A stretch of DNA of 64,000 nt, taken from Cryptomeria japonica. Lineage: Eukaryota > Streptophyta > Pinopsida > Cupressales > Cupressaceae. The notes under the pieces were generated by a model. The model was given only the letters and a program-made list of their open reading frames with translations, had not been told where the DNA came from and searched no databases. Location: contig NC_081411.1 of the NCBI RefSeq assembly GCF_030272615.1, positions 211,064,744 to 211,128,743 of the forward strand, in the 5' to 3' direction. Position numbers and translations under genes: made by a program. Positions 33,312-46,560 of this stretch are shown in pieces (position 1 is the stretch's first letter; each line of letters opens with the position of its first letter).

Positions 33312-36300
33312 TCGTCCCTGCTCCCCACAACAACCCCCAGCGACCTACATCCACAAATATATATTTAGTTTTAGATTCAATGTTCTAGGTCTATTTTAAT
33401 TATATGATCTTTAATAAAATGTATTATATAATATTAAATTTCACATTATTATCACTAATCTTTCAATGTTTTGGTTTTAATATTTAGATTTTTATTTGTT
33501 ATTATATTTTTTTTTAAGGTGCAGATTTAAGTCAAACTATTTAGGTAGACATAATTTCAAGTTTTTATATTCAAATTCTAAAGTTAATGCTATTTCTTAT
33601 TAGTTGTGTAGATTTATGTTTTTATGGTGTTGTTTATGAAGACAGTCTTATCTATTGTTAGTTGTCAAAGTTTAATAAAAATCAACATCGATTCAAGAGC
33701 ATTCACATGGGAGCATAATAACAACAATATAATTCATCTTCATCTAAATTACATTAGTTCACATCATCTCATGCAATATTGTATGCTTTCTTGTTGACCA
33801 TAGGAGAACAAAATTTACCAACTTTCCAAACAATGTCTATAAGTATAAGTAAAATGAGACAAGACACAACAACTTTTGTCAATTTTTTTAGCAATTCAAG
33901 GTAATGAATATAGTTGAATTTCATAAGCATAGAAGTGAACCTAAACTAGTTACAATCAAATTTTGGATTAAGAGGTGTTGATCTACTAAGGCCCTAATTT
34001 TATGCAATCCCCACAAATCAATTTCATGCATCTTAAAAATATATTCCCTCATATGAATTTTGAGCTAAATATTACATTTAATTTATTGAAACTACACAAA
34101 TTTAATTCTATATACATTGAAGGTAAAAATTGTAGAATAATGCCTCATTTCTTCATGTTTTTGATCCACTTCAATTATATCATCCTTTATACAATAACAT
34201 ATCTACAAGTAATGCTTTCTTCCATTGAATTTGGCTCATGACAATATCCTAGTTTGATTCCATCATTGTGAATCTCCAATATCTAGGTACATGTCCACTT
34301 GATCCCTAATTTTACAACTTGGTTTAGAATTCCTGGTGTAGGTTTGATCCAAATTATTTCTCTGGGTACAAATCTAGAGCTAAATTTTAACTTCAAAAAT
34401 GTAAGAAAAAATATTGTTGTCATTTTCCCTATAGTCATTATGAGTTAATATAGCACACATTTATGTTCTAATTTTCTGAATTTGAGGACAACCTTAATCC
34501 ATTATTACTATAAAATAGATATGGTAGGATCTGAACAACATCATAGAGAAAAGTTAAATTAGAAATAAAATGCTTTAACATCATCTTAGGTATCACTGCA
34601 TACTTACCTAGTGTCTTCATTTATACATATCCACCAACTATAAAAAAATTGTAACACTAAATTGTCTCATAATGACACTATAATGTTGTGAAATAGGGTT
34701 CACAAGTTTCTGCATTCAAACTAGGAACTAGACCTATTTCCACAATGGTTACATTTAAGGAGAGGGATGAATCCACTTGCTCATTCTCAAATCTGATTGA
34801 AAAGGACTAAGCACAAGGTGGATTCAAGTTTTCTTGTATGAATTGAAAATGAACTTTGGAAAGGTGTAAATTGAATGCATGCTCTAAGGCTAAACATTTA
34901 AAATTAATGTGTATAAGAAGTTCTAGATTTGATATGCAGACATAAGTACATCTATGGAATCAAGGATATGAGTGGAACCTATGTCTAAAATTTGGGACTA
35001 AAAGTGCAAGACAATGGTGCTCTTGGCAAACTTGTCCTTAAAATGTTGGATGTGGGCAACAAGTATCTTTTTGGAATCAAAATACAATCTTGAATATCCT
35101 CCTAAATTTTCATCAGAAACTTGTTAGACATAGGTGTATGGGGTGACCTTGTCCTCCACTTTTTACCTCTACAAAAGATGGATCGAACTGTCTCTATCTA
35201 CTCTACCTGATTCTGCAATTGTAGCTTCTAAACCTGTAACCTACACACCAAAGAAGACAAGTTGTGTTTTTATAGGGGTTTTCCTAGGTCGAATACCGGG
35301 CTTGGAATTAACCATATAATTAAAATATAAATTCAAATAAAATACAAGTGCAAAGCATGCCTTTGAAGGGAAAAGGCTAAGTCTGAATTGAAATGTTGAA
35401 ATTACAATTCTACACCTTGATGAATCTTTCTTTCAAGTCTTCATGAAAAGGTTAGCAATGTTATGTGGGAATGTAGGATGTCTTCATAGTGTCTTGATCA
35501 TGGATTCAATCTTGAATGCTTGAAATATGAATACTAACCTCTCCTTCACTGCCTTGAAAATTCTTGATTGCTTTCTCACTTGATTTGAATCTTTCTCTTG
35601 AGAATATGAATTGGAAACTTATGGAGAGATCTCCCAAATGAGAGGGTAAGGACTTTCTTTTATACCTCCTCTCCAAACGTGTGTGAATGTTTGAGACAAG
35701 CTGACATGGGAAGTAAATTCCCACTCAAAATTTATGTCAGTTATCAAGTCCGAAATTTGGCCCCTCTAAGAAGGACAAGGGCACTTCGGGTGTTTTTGTC
35801 CAAGGACAAGGGCACTTGAGGTGTTTTTTTCCAAGGACAAGGGTGCTTGGGCATCCTTGTCTAGCTTATCAGAGCTACATTTAAGACCATTGAACTAGGT
35901 GAGCATGAAGATTGTGATTTAAAGCCATTGTGAGAATAATAAAACATGGTAAAAACATGGAAGGCCAAAACACTAAAATGAGGCATAAAGGATGAAATTA
36001 TATAGGGATACAATTTAAGATACTACATTTAGTCACCACTTCATTGGTAGTATGAGCCTACATTAATACTCTCGATAAATTATAGAATATCATTGAAAAG
36101 TTTTTATCAATATATTAAAGAGTCAAGACACACCAAGCCCCCAAGGACTTAGGATCTTGTCAATTTAATATCATGACAAAAGGAGCAATACATGGAAAGA
36201 AGAGAGATCATGACTATACCAACCTAGTAAGGCTTATGCTTACTATGAGACATGTAGAGAGAAAATGTTAAACTGAAAAATAGGTGTAAAAGATTACAAT

Positions 36301-36825
36301 ACAAAAAGCTCACTTTTCAAAGTAATCTAAATAATGTAATGGTGTGTGATCAAAGTGTACAAATAAAATCTTGTGGTATGTTCACAAAGTGTAACAAAGA
36401 GAAAAGTGTATTCCTAGGCCACATTAAAGCAATTGTGTATGCCTTACTAGGTGAAATTGCTTTAAGGTAGCATACATGCATCCAAAAAAAAAGTGCATTG
36501 CACCACAATGATATGCCCGAAGAAAGGACAAATCAAGGTCAATTAAGCACAAGAAAAAAAGAGAGCACATAATTGATTCACTAATTAGGGTCAATATGTG
36601 TATTTAATAAATTATGTATATCAAGTTTGATTGCAATGAATTGACCTCATCCCCCAAAGGTAGTGAAACTATGAGCACAAAGGAAAAAAGAGCATATAAG
36701 ATGAATAAAAGTTATTTTGGGTCAAGATGGAAGAGTCCAAAAAGAGAGATCTCAATGCTTTGCATCTTCCCAAAGTAGACAACACAAAGGCATGTTTACT
36801 ATAATAGCACATTTAGGACTCTAAC
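33312..36825 (+). repeat. segment A, ~3.5-kb repeat (probable long LTR)
   Basis: This segment is collinear with 38694-39524 plus 50176-52480. Shared landmarks include CTCCCCACAACAACCCCC, TATTCCCTCATATGAA, TTGATCCACTTCAATTAT, GTGAAATAGGGTTCACAAGT, GGACAAGGG phrases and TCAATG/CTTTGCATC near the end. Two such copies in the same orientation, 1.9 kb apart, are best explained as LTRs of one element. Clean TG...CA ends are not visible, so this is inference. It begins only ~210 bases upstream of the U-box ATG. Confidence 0.7.
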
Positions 36826-38690
36826 GCCATAAATTGTACACCCTTGATTAGGGTTGTCCAATTTCACGTTTAGGTTAGCACATTCTTTAGTGTGTTGCAT
36901 TGCATTTTCAAGGTTCCTTTAAAGAATTAATTATTAATTTAATCAAATCTAAATTCCTCTCTTATCAATTTACATATTATAAAATTCGGCCCTTAACCCT
37001 TAGGTGCCCCTTTTTATTTCATTTCAATTATTCCTAATAAATTCCTAATTTTGACCTTTAAAGTGTATTTTCGCATATCTAAACACCTTGGATTGACCCA
37101 CCAAGCTAGATTTGACTTTGTAATCATGATATTTTGCATCCCTAGAAATTTGGAAAAAAGTTGGTCGAACCATAGCAACCACCACAACAATCTTGATTTT
37201 TAAGGAGCTCATTCTAGGAACAGATCTTAATGTGTTTATATTCCTCAAATCTAGGTTTGTTGTTCACTCTGACAACTGTAGCTCACTATTCATGCGGTTT
37301 TTACATCAATTCCAACACATTTACCCTAATTTTAGTATTTTCACAATTCAAATTAAAAGAGGACAATCATTTCAAATACCCAATAAGTCCAATAGAATTC
37401 TCAACCCTTATCCCTGTTGATTTGTGGCTAGATCCATTGGGTTTACCCCTCTTTTCAATGTAATTCTCCCAAGTAAAAATTAGTGGTTTCTACATCCAAT
37501 GGTGAAAACCCTAATTTTTCATCATCACATTTTGGTGAACTCGACCTTCTTACATTTGCACTTTCTAACTAGATCTTGTTGTTGCAGGTTTATTTTCTAT
37601 CAAAAACATAAAAATTATCAATAATATTGTTATATGCATTATGTGTTCTTAAGTTTTATATGTTCACATGCTTTCTGTTAGTTAATCGCATAATTACTTC
37701 ATTGTTTAGACATTTAGTTTTCTTTCTTTACTTGCATTGTTTCTTTAATTGCATTTTGTAAATAAAAATATAGGATGATACGTCGGCCTTCGACTAACTT
37801 GTCTTTGCATCATGATATTTTCTTAGACCTTCTTATGACCCTTCACCCCCTTCCTAACAATTCTACTAGAGACATTTTGATGCAAGGATGATTTTAATAA
37901 CACCTTTATTAATGCTCTCCCTTCTAAAGATGGGGTATTAATAAATATTGATATTCCCTCTCCCAAAATTGTCCCTACACATGAGGACATCATAGTGCAA
38001 GAAGATATTTTTAATACTTCTCTCAATGATCTCCCTTTTTGGGATGAACCATTAGATGATGATGTTGATTATTATCTTAATTTGTTTCTCCCCCATGAAA
38101 GTAACTTAGTGAAAGAAGATGATAATATGGTAAAATAGGGTGATATGATTGATAATTCCATTAATAACACCTTGCCTCCCCAAATTGGTTCTACTCATGA
38201 GGCCACCCTAGTTCCAGAAGAGGTTATAATTATTTTTTCTTTCAAAGGTCTCCCTCTCAATTATGAAGCTTTGAAGAGTGATCATTCTCCTAGAATGTAC
38301 CTCCCCCATGTGGATCCTTTGGTGATTGAGGATGATATTATGGAGCTACCTTTTATAATCACACTATACCTTCTTTCAATAACCTTCCCTATAGGGATGA
38401 AGCATTAATGACTAGTTCTAGTCTCTCTCTCAAAATTGATCCTATCCATAATAACCTTTTGGTGCAAGAAAAGACTATCAATACTTCTATTAATAATCCT
38501 TATCGTATGAATGATGTTGATCCTTCTCCTAAAATGTACACCCCTTGTAAGGATACTTTGGACCAATAGAATGATATTAGGTTACAAGGGTTTAATATCA
38601 TTTATACTTCCCCTTATGAGGATTTCCCTTTCATTCGATGTAAATAAAAACCTATTCATGATGAGATGTTTAAGGTTGAGATGTTTTAAA
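36826..38690 (+). mobile_element. interior between segments A and B (probable gypsy-type leader and gag scrap)
   Basis: 37040-37200 matches 8530-8690 in opposite orientation. TTTTGGTGAACTCGA at about 37525 could be a primer-binding region, but its tRNA was not identified. From about 37770 a broken Asp/Glu/Pro-rich frame follows. No protease, RT or integrase is present, so if this is an LTR element it is non-autonomous or internally deleted. Confidence 0.45.
37771..38690 (+). pseudogene. broken acidic repeat-containing ORF
   Basis: Frames on the plus strand contain recurring phrases of the type NT(S/F)(L/I)N(D/A)LP followed by a charged stretch and (T/P)HE(D/A)..(V)(Q/P)E(D/E). They occur near 37890, 38010, 38160 and 38480, at loose ~120-170 base spacing. 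Several stops and shifts interrupt it. It may be the gag-like product of the surrounding element. No domain recognised. Confidence 0.4.
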
Positions 38691-38693
38691 TTA

Positions 38694-39524
38694 TTCTTGT
38701 CCCTTCTCCCCACAACAACCCCCAACCCCCAACATCCACAAATATATAATTAGTTGTAGATTCAATGTTCTAGGTTTATTTCAATTATATGGACCAAAGG
38801 AGAACACAATTTACCCATGTTCCCAAACAATGTCTATAAGTATAAGTAAAATAAGGCAAGGCACAACAACTTGTGTTAATTTTCTAGCAATTCAAGGTAA
38901 TGAATATAGTTCAATTTTATAAGCATTAAAATGAGCCTAAACTAGTCACAATAAACTTTTGAATTAAGAGGTTTCAATCTAATAAGGCCCTAATTTTATT
39001 CAATTTTCACAAATGAATTTCATACATCTTCGACAATATATTCCCTCATATGAAATTTGAGCTAAATATTACATTTAATTTATTTAAACTATACAAATTT
39101 AATTCTCTATACATTGAAAGTGAAAATTGTAGAACAATGCCTTGTTTCTTTATGTTTTTGATCCACTTCAATTATGTCTTCCTTTATACAATAATATATC
39201 TACAAGTGATGCTTTCTTCCATTGAATTTGGCTTACAAAATTATCCTAGTCTAATTTCATCATTGCCAATCCACAATAACTAGGTATGCTCACTTGATCC
39301 CTCATTTTTCATCTTGGTTTAGATTCATGGGTGTAGATTTAGTCTAAATTATTTCCCTAGGTACAAATCTAGAGATAAATTGTATCTTCAAAAAAAAATT
39401 GTCATTTTCTTTATAGTGATTATGAGTTAATCTAACACACATTTGTTTTCTATTTTGTTGAATTTGAGGACAACCTTAATCCATTATGACTATAAAACAT
39501 CAAGTAAAATAAAATTGTATATTT
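38694..39524 (+). repeat. segment B, left part
   Basis: This is the counterpart of 33312 to ~34490 in segment A, beginning at CTTCTCCCCACAACAACCCC. It is interrupted at 39525 by the copia element and resumes at 50176 with sequence matching ~34550 onward. Confidence 0.75.
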
Positions 39525-40845
39525 TGATAATATGATGAAACTATAAAGATCCGGTCAACCACTGAGAGGGGGATGGTGAATCTGTGGTTGAAGAATAAAC
39601 TAAATTTTCACTAGACTTATTTTCATCTTAGAATCATTACCGATTTAGTCACTTTAACAAATCTCTAGCTACACTGTTAAACCTTACTGATTGACCTAAT
39701 ACTTCAATGATATAATGCAAAAGATCTTAAACTTAAATATCCTTTGACCAAAACCTTAAACCACTTCACTAATACCAATAATAAAATATTTCAAATCATT
39801 TTCAATCATTTAAATATATCTATGTCGATTTACCAATCATTCATATCAACCATTCCAAAAACACATTCACAAAATCATTCACCACTTGACGCAATGATTT
39901 TTCACGTGGAAACCCAAATGGGAAAAACCATGGTGGGGATGAATTACCACAATTATTTTTGAACTCTTATGAAGTTCACCCTGTTAGGAACCAAGCTTGG
40001 GAAGCTTACACAAGAATGTTCTGTTAGGAACAAATCCGATTAAGGACCACTCGATTAATGGATTGACTACAAATACCCTTTTAAAGGTAACCTCAATGGA
40101 GGATTTCAAATCTAGGATACTGGATCACCAGGTTAGAGGATTTTAACAACAAGCCTATGAGATCTTACCCTATGAGGGGATTTCAAACTATTGTAATGGT
40201 TAGAGAACAACAGGTTCTTTGACCAATTTGGAAATAGCACTTCCTTGTTGAATCAGATCACATCATTCTGCAGACACACTTCCTAGTTCAGCAATAATCA
40301 CTTTCACACAATCAAATTTTCCAACCACTCTTGCAATCAATCCATCAACTTTATGAACAAATACATTAGGTCGGTAACACAACACAAACCCTAAAATTCT
40401 CATAGATATTACAAACGCATCGGTTCAATCTTGACCATTGGATTATATTGCAGCAACTTTACATTCTTCTAGGCATCTACAATCACTCCTGGATCATCGC
40501 ATTTTGAATCTTGTAACACATCACGCGTTTGTCACCTCATACTATGAATTTGATCATTCCCAAGATAAATGGCTATCTTTATGTGCCAAAACCTTCTAGA
40601 AACTCATCATGTGCAACATGATTTCATGGCATCTTCATCACCGATTATCATTCGGTCATAAATCATCACAACCAATCTCCAAGATTCATCGGTTAGGGTT
40701 TTGTTTCTCAACTGAATAATGTTATCGGTTGATCTTCACTGCTTCATTATCGATTGCTTTACTACTTCATTATCGGTTTCTATTGACATCAATGACAACA
40801 CTTCCTAATATACTTCTTCAATGCAATCTTCATGCAATGCCAACA
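39525..40845 (-). repeat. copia 3' LTR (1321 bp)
   Basis: This is the direct repeat of 48864-50175, with TG...CA ends on the minus strand. It contains a box GTGGAAACCCAAATGGGAAA (plus strand, ~39906) shared in diverged form with the other copia-type LTRs in this window. Confidence 0.92.
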
Positions 40846-40858
40846 TTCTCCCCTTTTT
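40846..40858 (-). other. polypurine tract
   Basis: The minus strand reads AAAAAGGGGAGAA immediately before TGTTGGCATT of the 3' LTR. It is the expected primer for plus-strand DNA synthesis in LTR retrotransposons. Confidence 0.85.
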
Positions 40859-41264
40859 GAATTGATGGCAATACAAATATCAATACCAATTGATTGTCAT
40901 GATTGAGAGTAAAATATATACTATCCTTCAAATGATTCAGGTATAGGAATCATGGTTTACATTTTTCAACTTAAACTATCCTTCGACTGTATCTACATAT
41001 CATCAACTGGTAACTAGTCTGCAATTTGTCTTATATCCTTAACATATAAGGCTATCAATCATATACTTTTCCTTTTTTGTCCCTCAATCATATACTTTTC
41101 TCCCCCTTTGACAACAATGCCAAAGTGAAGGTAAACCATTATGTTTCTTATCCATGCATCACCGATTTGTAATTATTTTCTCCCCCTATGGAGTAGCTCC
41201 ATTCTTCACCAATCCTTCTTCAAGATTTTTAATAGGCTCTAGGATTGATGTCTTTCGTATCTAC

Positions 41265-41654
41265 TTAATTGACTTCATGTAAGGGTACAACCCCTAACTC
41301 ACCTTTGAGATATTCAAATGTAATCTTAAGTAGAGGCTTAGTAAAAATATCTACTATTTGTTCTTTAGTGGAAAAATGCTCCAGTGATACATCTTTTCTT
41401 TGAACTTTCTCTCTTAGGAAATGATACTTCAGCTCTATATGCTGTGTCCTAGCATGCAACACTAGGCTCTTAGAAATATTTATAGCACTTGTGTTATCAC
41501 AGAAAAATCTTACTGGTTTTGATACCTTCAGCTTGAAACCTTCCAATATGTGTTTCATCCAAATTGGTTGTGTACAATTCATGTAAGCTACAACATACTC
41601 AGCTTCTATTGTTGATTGAGAAATACAACTTTTTTTCTTGTTTCTCTGAGACAC
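41265..41654 (-). pseudogene. copia RNase H domain
   Basis: About 129 codons are open. The sequence carries the TIEAEYVVAYMNCTQPIWMK phrase (EAEY..A motif), then FFCDNTSAI with the catalytic Asp, the HARTQHIELKYHFLRE block, and a C-terminal STKEQIVDIFTKPL. This is the carboxyl-terminal domain of copia pol and ends shortly before the polypurine tract. The domain itself is intact over this stretch, but it is separated from RT by a frame break. Confidence 0.88.
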
Positions 41655-41717
41655 TAATCTACCTCCAAGAAAAAATGCTCCTCCAATTGTACTTTTCCTA
41701 TCATCAACATTGTTTGC

Positions 41718-42353
41718 CTAGTCTGCATTGGTATAGACTTTTAAGTCAAAGTCTCCTGCATATGGATACCATAATCCATAATATATTGTGCCTTTCAAGT
41801 ATCTAAAAATTATCTTGGTGGCAATCATGTGTGACTCCTTCAGATTTTTTTGAAATCTAGCAACCAATCCTACTGCATGAGCAATGTCTGGTCTGTTGTG
41901 GACAACATAATGTAGCTTACTTATCATGGATCTATATTCTTTTTCATCAACTAGTACAGAATCATCTTCCTTTGACAATTTATACCCTGTAACCATTGGT
42001 GTTCCAACTAGTTTACATTCTCCCATTCCAAAAGTTTTCAACACATCCTTCACATACTTGGATTGTGTAATAAAAATTCCTTCCTTCATCTATTGGATTT
42101 GCAAACATACTAGAATGTTGATTTAACATCCATCTGATATATCTTAAATCTTTTATATGCTGCAAATGCAAGTAGAGTCCTTACTCCTTCCAATCTTGCT
42201 ACTCATGCAAATGTCTCACCTTAATATTCACCTTCCTCTTGTGCATATCCTTTCCATACCAGTCTAGCTTTATTCTTGACCACTGCTCTATCTTCATTCA
42301 ATTTGTTTCTGAATACCCAATTTGTGCCTATTACATTCTTGTTTTCTGGTCTA
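41718..42353 (-). pseudogene. copia RT, C-terminal part
   Basis: Open from 42089 to 41718: it reads FITQSKYVKDVLKTFGM, GTPM, EYRSMISKLHYV..NRPDIA and YLKGTI.YGLWY, the connection region that follows the RT catalytic block in copia elements. Upstream, 42100-42353 continues RT with frame breaks. Stops and shifts make it inactive. The N-terminal part lies beyond the 42359-45337 insertion. Confidence 0.85.
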
Positions 42354-43089
42354 GGTACTGTCACGAACCGTATTTTTGATAATGTGTATTTAAGAGATAT
42401 AGTGTAGGTTTTTATTTATGCATTGAAATTGAAACATACGTGAGCATTCATTTTTATGATAATTCAGTTGTATACAAATAATAGAATATGATGTATGCAT
42501 TTTATTCATGCAATATGTAATTCGATATCTAGTATTATCTTAATTGGGGATCGTCAATGCTGATGAATTATTGAGTGCAAGTGATGCAAGGACAGGTGAA
42601 CGAAGTTGAAGGTAAGAACATGACTCAAGTAGAGTTGTTTTTAACTTATGACTTCAGTAGACTAGGGGAATCTCACACACCACAATAGAAAAAATTGTTT
42701 GGGCAAATATGACTTTGTCAAGGCATCATTGTTTGAATTGTGAATTCATCGATGCTTATTTTAAATTAAAATGATTTGAGTTAAAAATTAGTCATTACGT
42801 TGATTACATATTTGAAAATGTTCAATAGTTGAAAATTAGAGTTAATGAATTAACAAGTTAATATTTTTATTAAATCTAATTTAGAATGCAAACATTATGT
42901 CGACATGATTTCAATGGTAAGAAGTTGATTTTTTTTTGTTCGTTGGAAAATAAGTATTATGGTCTCATCGATTAGGTAATTGTATGGAGTTCATATTCAT
43001 AAAATTCGATGATTGTTTATAAGTAAAGTTAAATTTTGAAATGATTAAATTAATTTGGTCAATTCGAAATGATAGGTTTATAATAACGC

Positions 43090-43092
<3 letters not shown>

Positions 43093-43162
<70 letters not shown>
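43093..43162. repeat. (TA)35 microsatellite
   Basis: These are 70 bases of uninterrupted TA inside the solo LTR. Confidence 0.97.
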
Positions 43163-43165
<3 letters not shown>

Positions 43166-43886
43166 TAAAATTCTTAATTAGGTTTTCTTTTACTTAACAT
43201 TTAATAATAAATTAAATGTTATTAAATATAATATTGTTTATCTAATTTAATATGCATTAAATGGTGAAAGGTGGTGGATTGGTTATCGACTATTAGAAGT
43301 CGATAGTCGATCTGGAGTCAACTCCTCCAAAACAGGTGGCTTGCAACCTTTGGGGGGAGGAAGGCAACGTGGCACATAGTGCCATGGCTAACTAAACCCG
43401 TCGATTGCATGTTTCCATGGTGACAGTAGTTGACTAAATGTTTCCATGGTGATAGTAGTGAAATAGCTCTATCTTTGGCTTGTAACCCACAGAAGGGAGG
43501 AGTTAATAGACACGTAGTGTCCATGGCATGAAAAGTCCGCAGTTAACTTTCTCCATTCACAGTAGCTGAAGTTGACTTAACTCCCATGACCCTTGGTGGG
43601 CGATTTGGCATCTACACCGATCCACGATGAATTTGCAATGAAGTCTGTGAAAGACTAAAACTCCTCCATGATCCATGGTGAGAGGAAGTCAACTCATCTT
43701 TCCACAACTGCAGAAGATGTTACTTAAATTTCCATCTCTCCAAGACGTGAGATAGTTAAAGTTAGAGACCTGTTAAAATACAGAAAAAGACTTCAATGTG
43801 ATAACAATAATTGAGCCTCAAACTTAGGAGATATCATAGGGGAAATTTAGAATAAATATAGGCATAGGATCGATAGGAAGGGAGAA

Positions 43887-43967
43887 CATAGAAAATAGCA
43901 GAGGAGAAGAGAAGATAGAAAATAGCAGAGGAGCAGAAAAGATAGAAAATAGCATAGGAGCCGATAG
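43887..43967. repeat. 27-bp tandem repeat, three copies
   Basis: The unit (C/G)ATAGAAAATAGCAGAGGAG begins at about 43887, 43914 and 43941. It is purine-rich and may lie in the transcribed part of the LTR. Confidence 0.85.
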
Positions 43968-45342
43968 ATAGATATTAAGTTAGAATTGCAGAGAGAGAGA
44001 GAGTTTTTTTAGAGCAGAGATAGAAGAAGAATAGAAGATCAATGAGAGAATTTTGATTCATCAAGAAAGACGTAGACCCATTTAGAGGAGGCACGATAGA
44101 ATTCCTCCCAAACTAGTTTCAAGCGTAAAGAGGTCAGAATCTTATTTCATTTTGGTTATTTTTGCAATAAGGAGAGTTAGATAATTAAAGCTTTGTATAT
44201 AGCATAAGATTTCTTTTATGGTATTCCATATGTTATTTGTTTTATTGAATATGTGTTATTATTCCATGAAAATATGAAGAAAGAAATCATTAGGTGGAAT
44301 ATATGTTGAAATAGTTAAGATAGTTAATTTAATTGTTTAAAAATAGTGATTATTGTCAAAGGGATTGGGTTAGATTTTCAATTAAGGAATGTGTACTCAT
44401 ACTTTACTCCTTTATATGAAAGAAAATCATACTTGTGATACACTTTCTTTTTACTTTTTATTTATTCGAATGTTGTTGATGAAATTATATTTGATTTTCA
44501 AATCACAAAAGATTGTATTCATTTATGAGAAAGTAAAGAAACAGTGTTTAATTTACGAAAGTGATAGGGAATATTTTATATTAATTAGTCTAAAGAATGT
44601 ATTCTCAAAATATGTTCTTGTTTGTGGGAACCAAGCTATGGATAGGCTTGTGTATAGAAAGTTACCTTCCAGGACGGGTGCCGGATATGGAATCTTAGAG
44701 AGAATAGTTGCTTTTTCCAACTACTTATTTTTTCTACGCATGGCATTATACTCGGCCGAGTAATGAATTGAATTATCAATAGAAATAGATGGAATTCCTT
44801 ATTTTATGCTCTCTACCATATCCTTGCATGATAATGCTTGTTTCTTAAAAGAATAAGAAAAATGAAAATTCTTGTATCATCTAGGCACGCACTAGATTCC
44901 CTCTTGTCTTTCGAATTCTTTGGTTAAAACAATTCATGCAGGGTCGGGTATTCTTGATTGACCAAGAATTCCAGGGAATCATAAGCTTCAAGGTTGGGTA
45001 GAAAAAGCACCTAAATCTTGTTCTCGTCTTCATTCAAACGACTAAAAGGAAGCGACTCAGAATGGAGATCGACAGATGTATCTCACCTTCTTTCTATTTG
45101 TATATTACTTAAGGAAATATGAAAGCCTAAGTGGCGAATAAGGATATATATATTGAGAAATTTGTACCTTTAATTTTACATGAAAATTGTATTAAACTCT
45201 TTGATATCTATGATTGTTTTATCAACTTATTAAACTTTCTTTATATTATGTTTTGAAATAGACATTTTAATTGACCTATGATTTTATTTATGAATAAAGA
45301 GTAGATTATGTCTTGTAGAGTAATTTACGTCTTTACAGGTAC

Positions 45343-46560
45343 CAATGACCATGTATTATTATTCTCTATCTGATCAAGTTCTTCTTCCATTGCCTTGATC
45401 CAGTCTGCATTTGCAAAGGCTTCTTTTTTTGTTCTAGACTTAATGGTGGAGATCATGCAAGAGTTTTCTCTTAGCCTTCTTCTAGTTAACACACCTGCAT
45501 TCTTGTCTCCAATAATCTGATCAAGGTTGTGATTGAGTCTAACATACCTTGGAATAACATGATCTTAGTTTTTAGGTTCTTCTTCACTTTCTTCATCTTC
45601 TGTTGGACCCTCCTATTCTAATTGAACTAGGGTTTCTAGGAATCCCACAAATACTGAGAAGGGGGGGGGGTGAATAAGTATTTAACCAATGAGTAGAATT
45701 TCTTGAATTAAAACATACAGAACATATTATAATAGTGTACTAGTATGCAAGAAATAATGCAATAAACAAAATTAAGAACATCCACATGAAAAGCACACCA
45801 TAACACAAGGTTTTAACGAGGAAACCCGGTGTGGGAAAAACCTCGGTGGGATTTGTGACCCACAATATTCACTCACTGGCCAATAAGAGAATATTACTTA
45901 CAATAGGGGCCTGCACATGCAGGAAGGCCAACTACCTAGAGCTCACTGCTCAATGGGAAGTCTCACTGACTTACAATAAGGATTATACAAAACCAATATC
46001 TTGTACTACTTTACAATAGCATCTATAATGCCTGATCTAGTACTGGTTGTTGTTCTACTTCTTACATAAACCCTTGGCCTATATTTCACATAATAGGCCT
46101 ATCTAATAATTTTCCTTAATGCTCTCTCACTCATTTTTTTAAAAGCCTACAATGATCTCTTTTTTATATAAGAGTCATTTTACAATTTGCCAAGTCGTCT
46201 TACAATGTTTTTACAATAATAAACAAAATATAATATAACAAAATCTTGTCAGCTTTTGTGCCAGTATACTTCTTTTCTTTGTGTCGATGCTGGTGTCCTG
46301 AGTGCCAGTGTAGAGAGTGATCTGTTCATGCCAGTATAATGCCTTTGCTGGTGCCATAGGATTGCAAGGTTGCCATCAGTGACAAAACCTTCAATCACAT
46401 ACAATGTCTCATTGGAGTGTGCATATGCCAACAAGGGCTTCTATGTTCAGTTCTCCAACTTCTGGTTTTACTGGTTCCGGTTCCAAAAATAGTGTGTTTG
46501 GTTCTTCTTCTTCCTTCCTCTTGTTGGTTTCTTCAAATTTTTCAAGAAATTAATCTACTT
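45343..46560 (-). pseudogene. copia RT, N-terminal part and linker
   Basis: The minus strand reads the start of copia RT just right of the GGTAC duplication (A.ADWIKAMEEELDQIE). This is preceded by a DHVIPRYVRLNHN-type phrase and the acidic linker EDEESEEEPKN, as is usual between integrase and RT. The linker is interrupted by the 45634-46433 insertion. In-frame stops are present. Confidence 0.8.
45634..46433. mobile_element. second nested solo LTR (~0.8 kb)
   Basis: The element is flanked by AGGGT (45629-45633) and AGGGC (46434-46438), a 4/5 match. On the minus strand it begins TGTTGGCATATGCAC, and it contains the conserved GAGGAAACCC...GGGAAAAACC box of copia-type LTRs plus a 10-G run (45661-45670). 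The left end reads TTCTAGGAATCC in place of a canonical TG, so that boundary could be off by some bases. The host linker frame resumes across it. Confidence 0.7.

Larger units (their letters stand above)
42359..45337. mobile_element. nested solo LTR (~2.98 kb) in copia RT
   Basis: The element starts TGTCACGAACCG and ends CGTCTTTACA, and is flanked by a perfect 5-bp duplication GGTAC (42354-42358 and 45338-45342). Removing the insert and one GGTAC restores one continuous copia RT frame. The interior has no gag or pol, and its start is not repeated before its end. This points to a solo LTR left by recombination, or to a non-autonomous element. It holds a (TA)35 microsatellite and a 27-bp triplication. 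The 124-residue plus frame at 44389-44763 has no recognisable domain. Confidence 0.9.

Noticed and set aside
44389-44763. 124-residue frame inside the 3-kb solo LTR
   Set aside because: No domain recognised. It lies within an element defined by a target duplication and its codon content resembles background.
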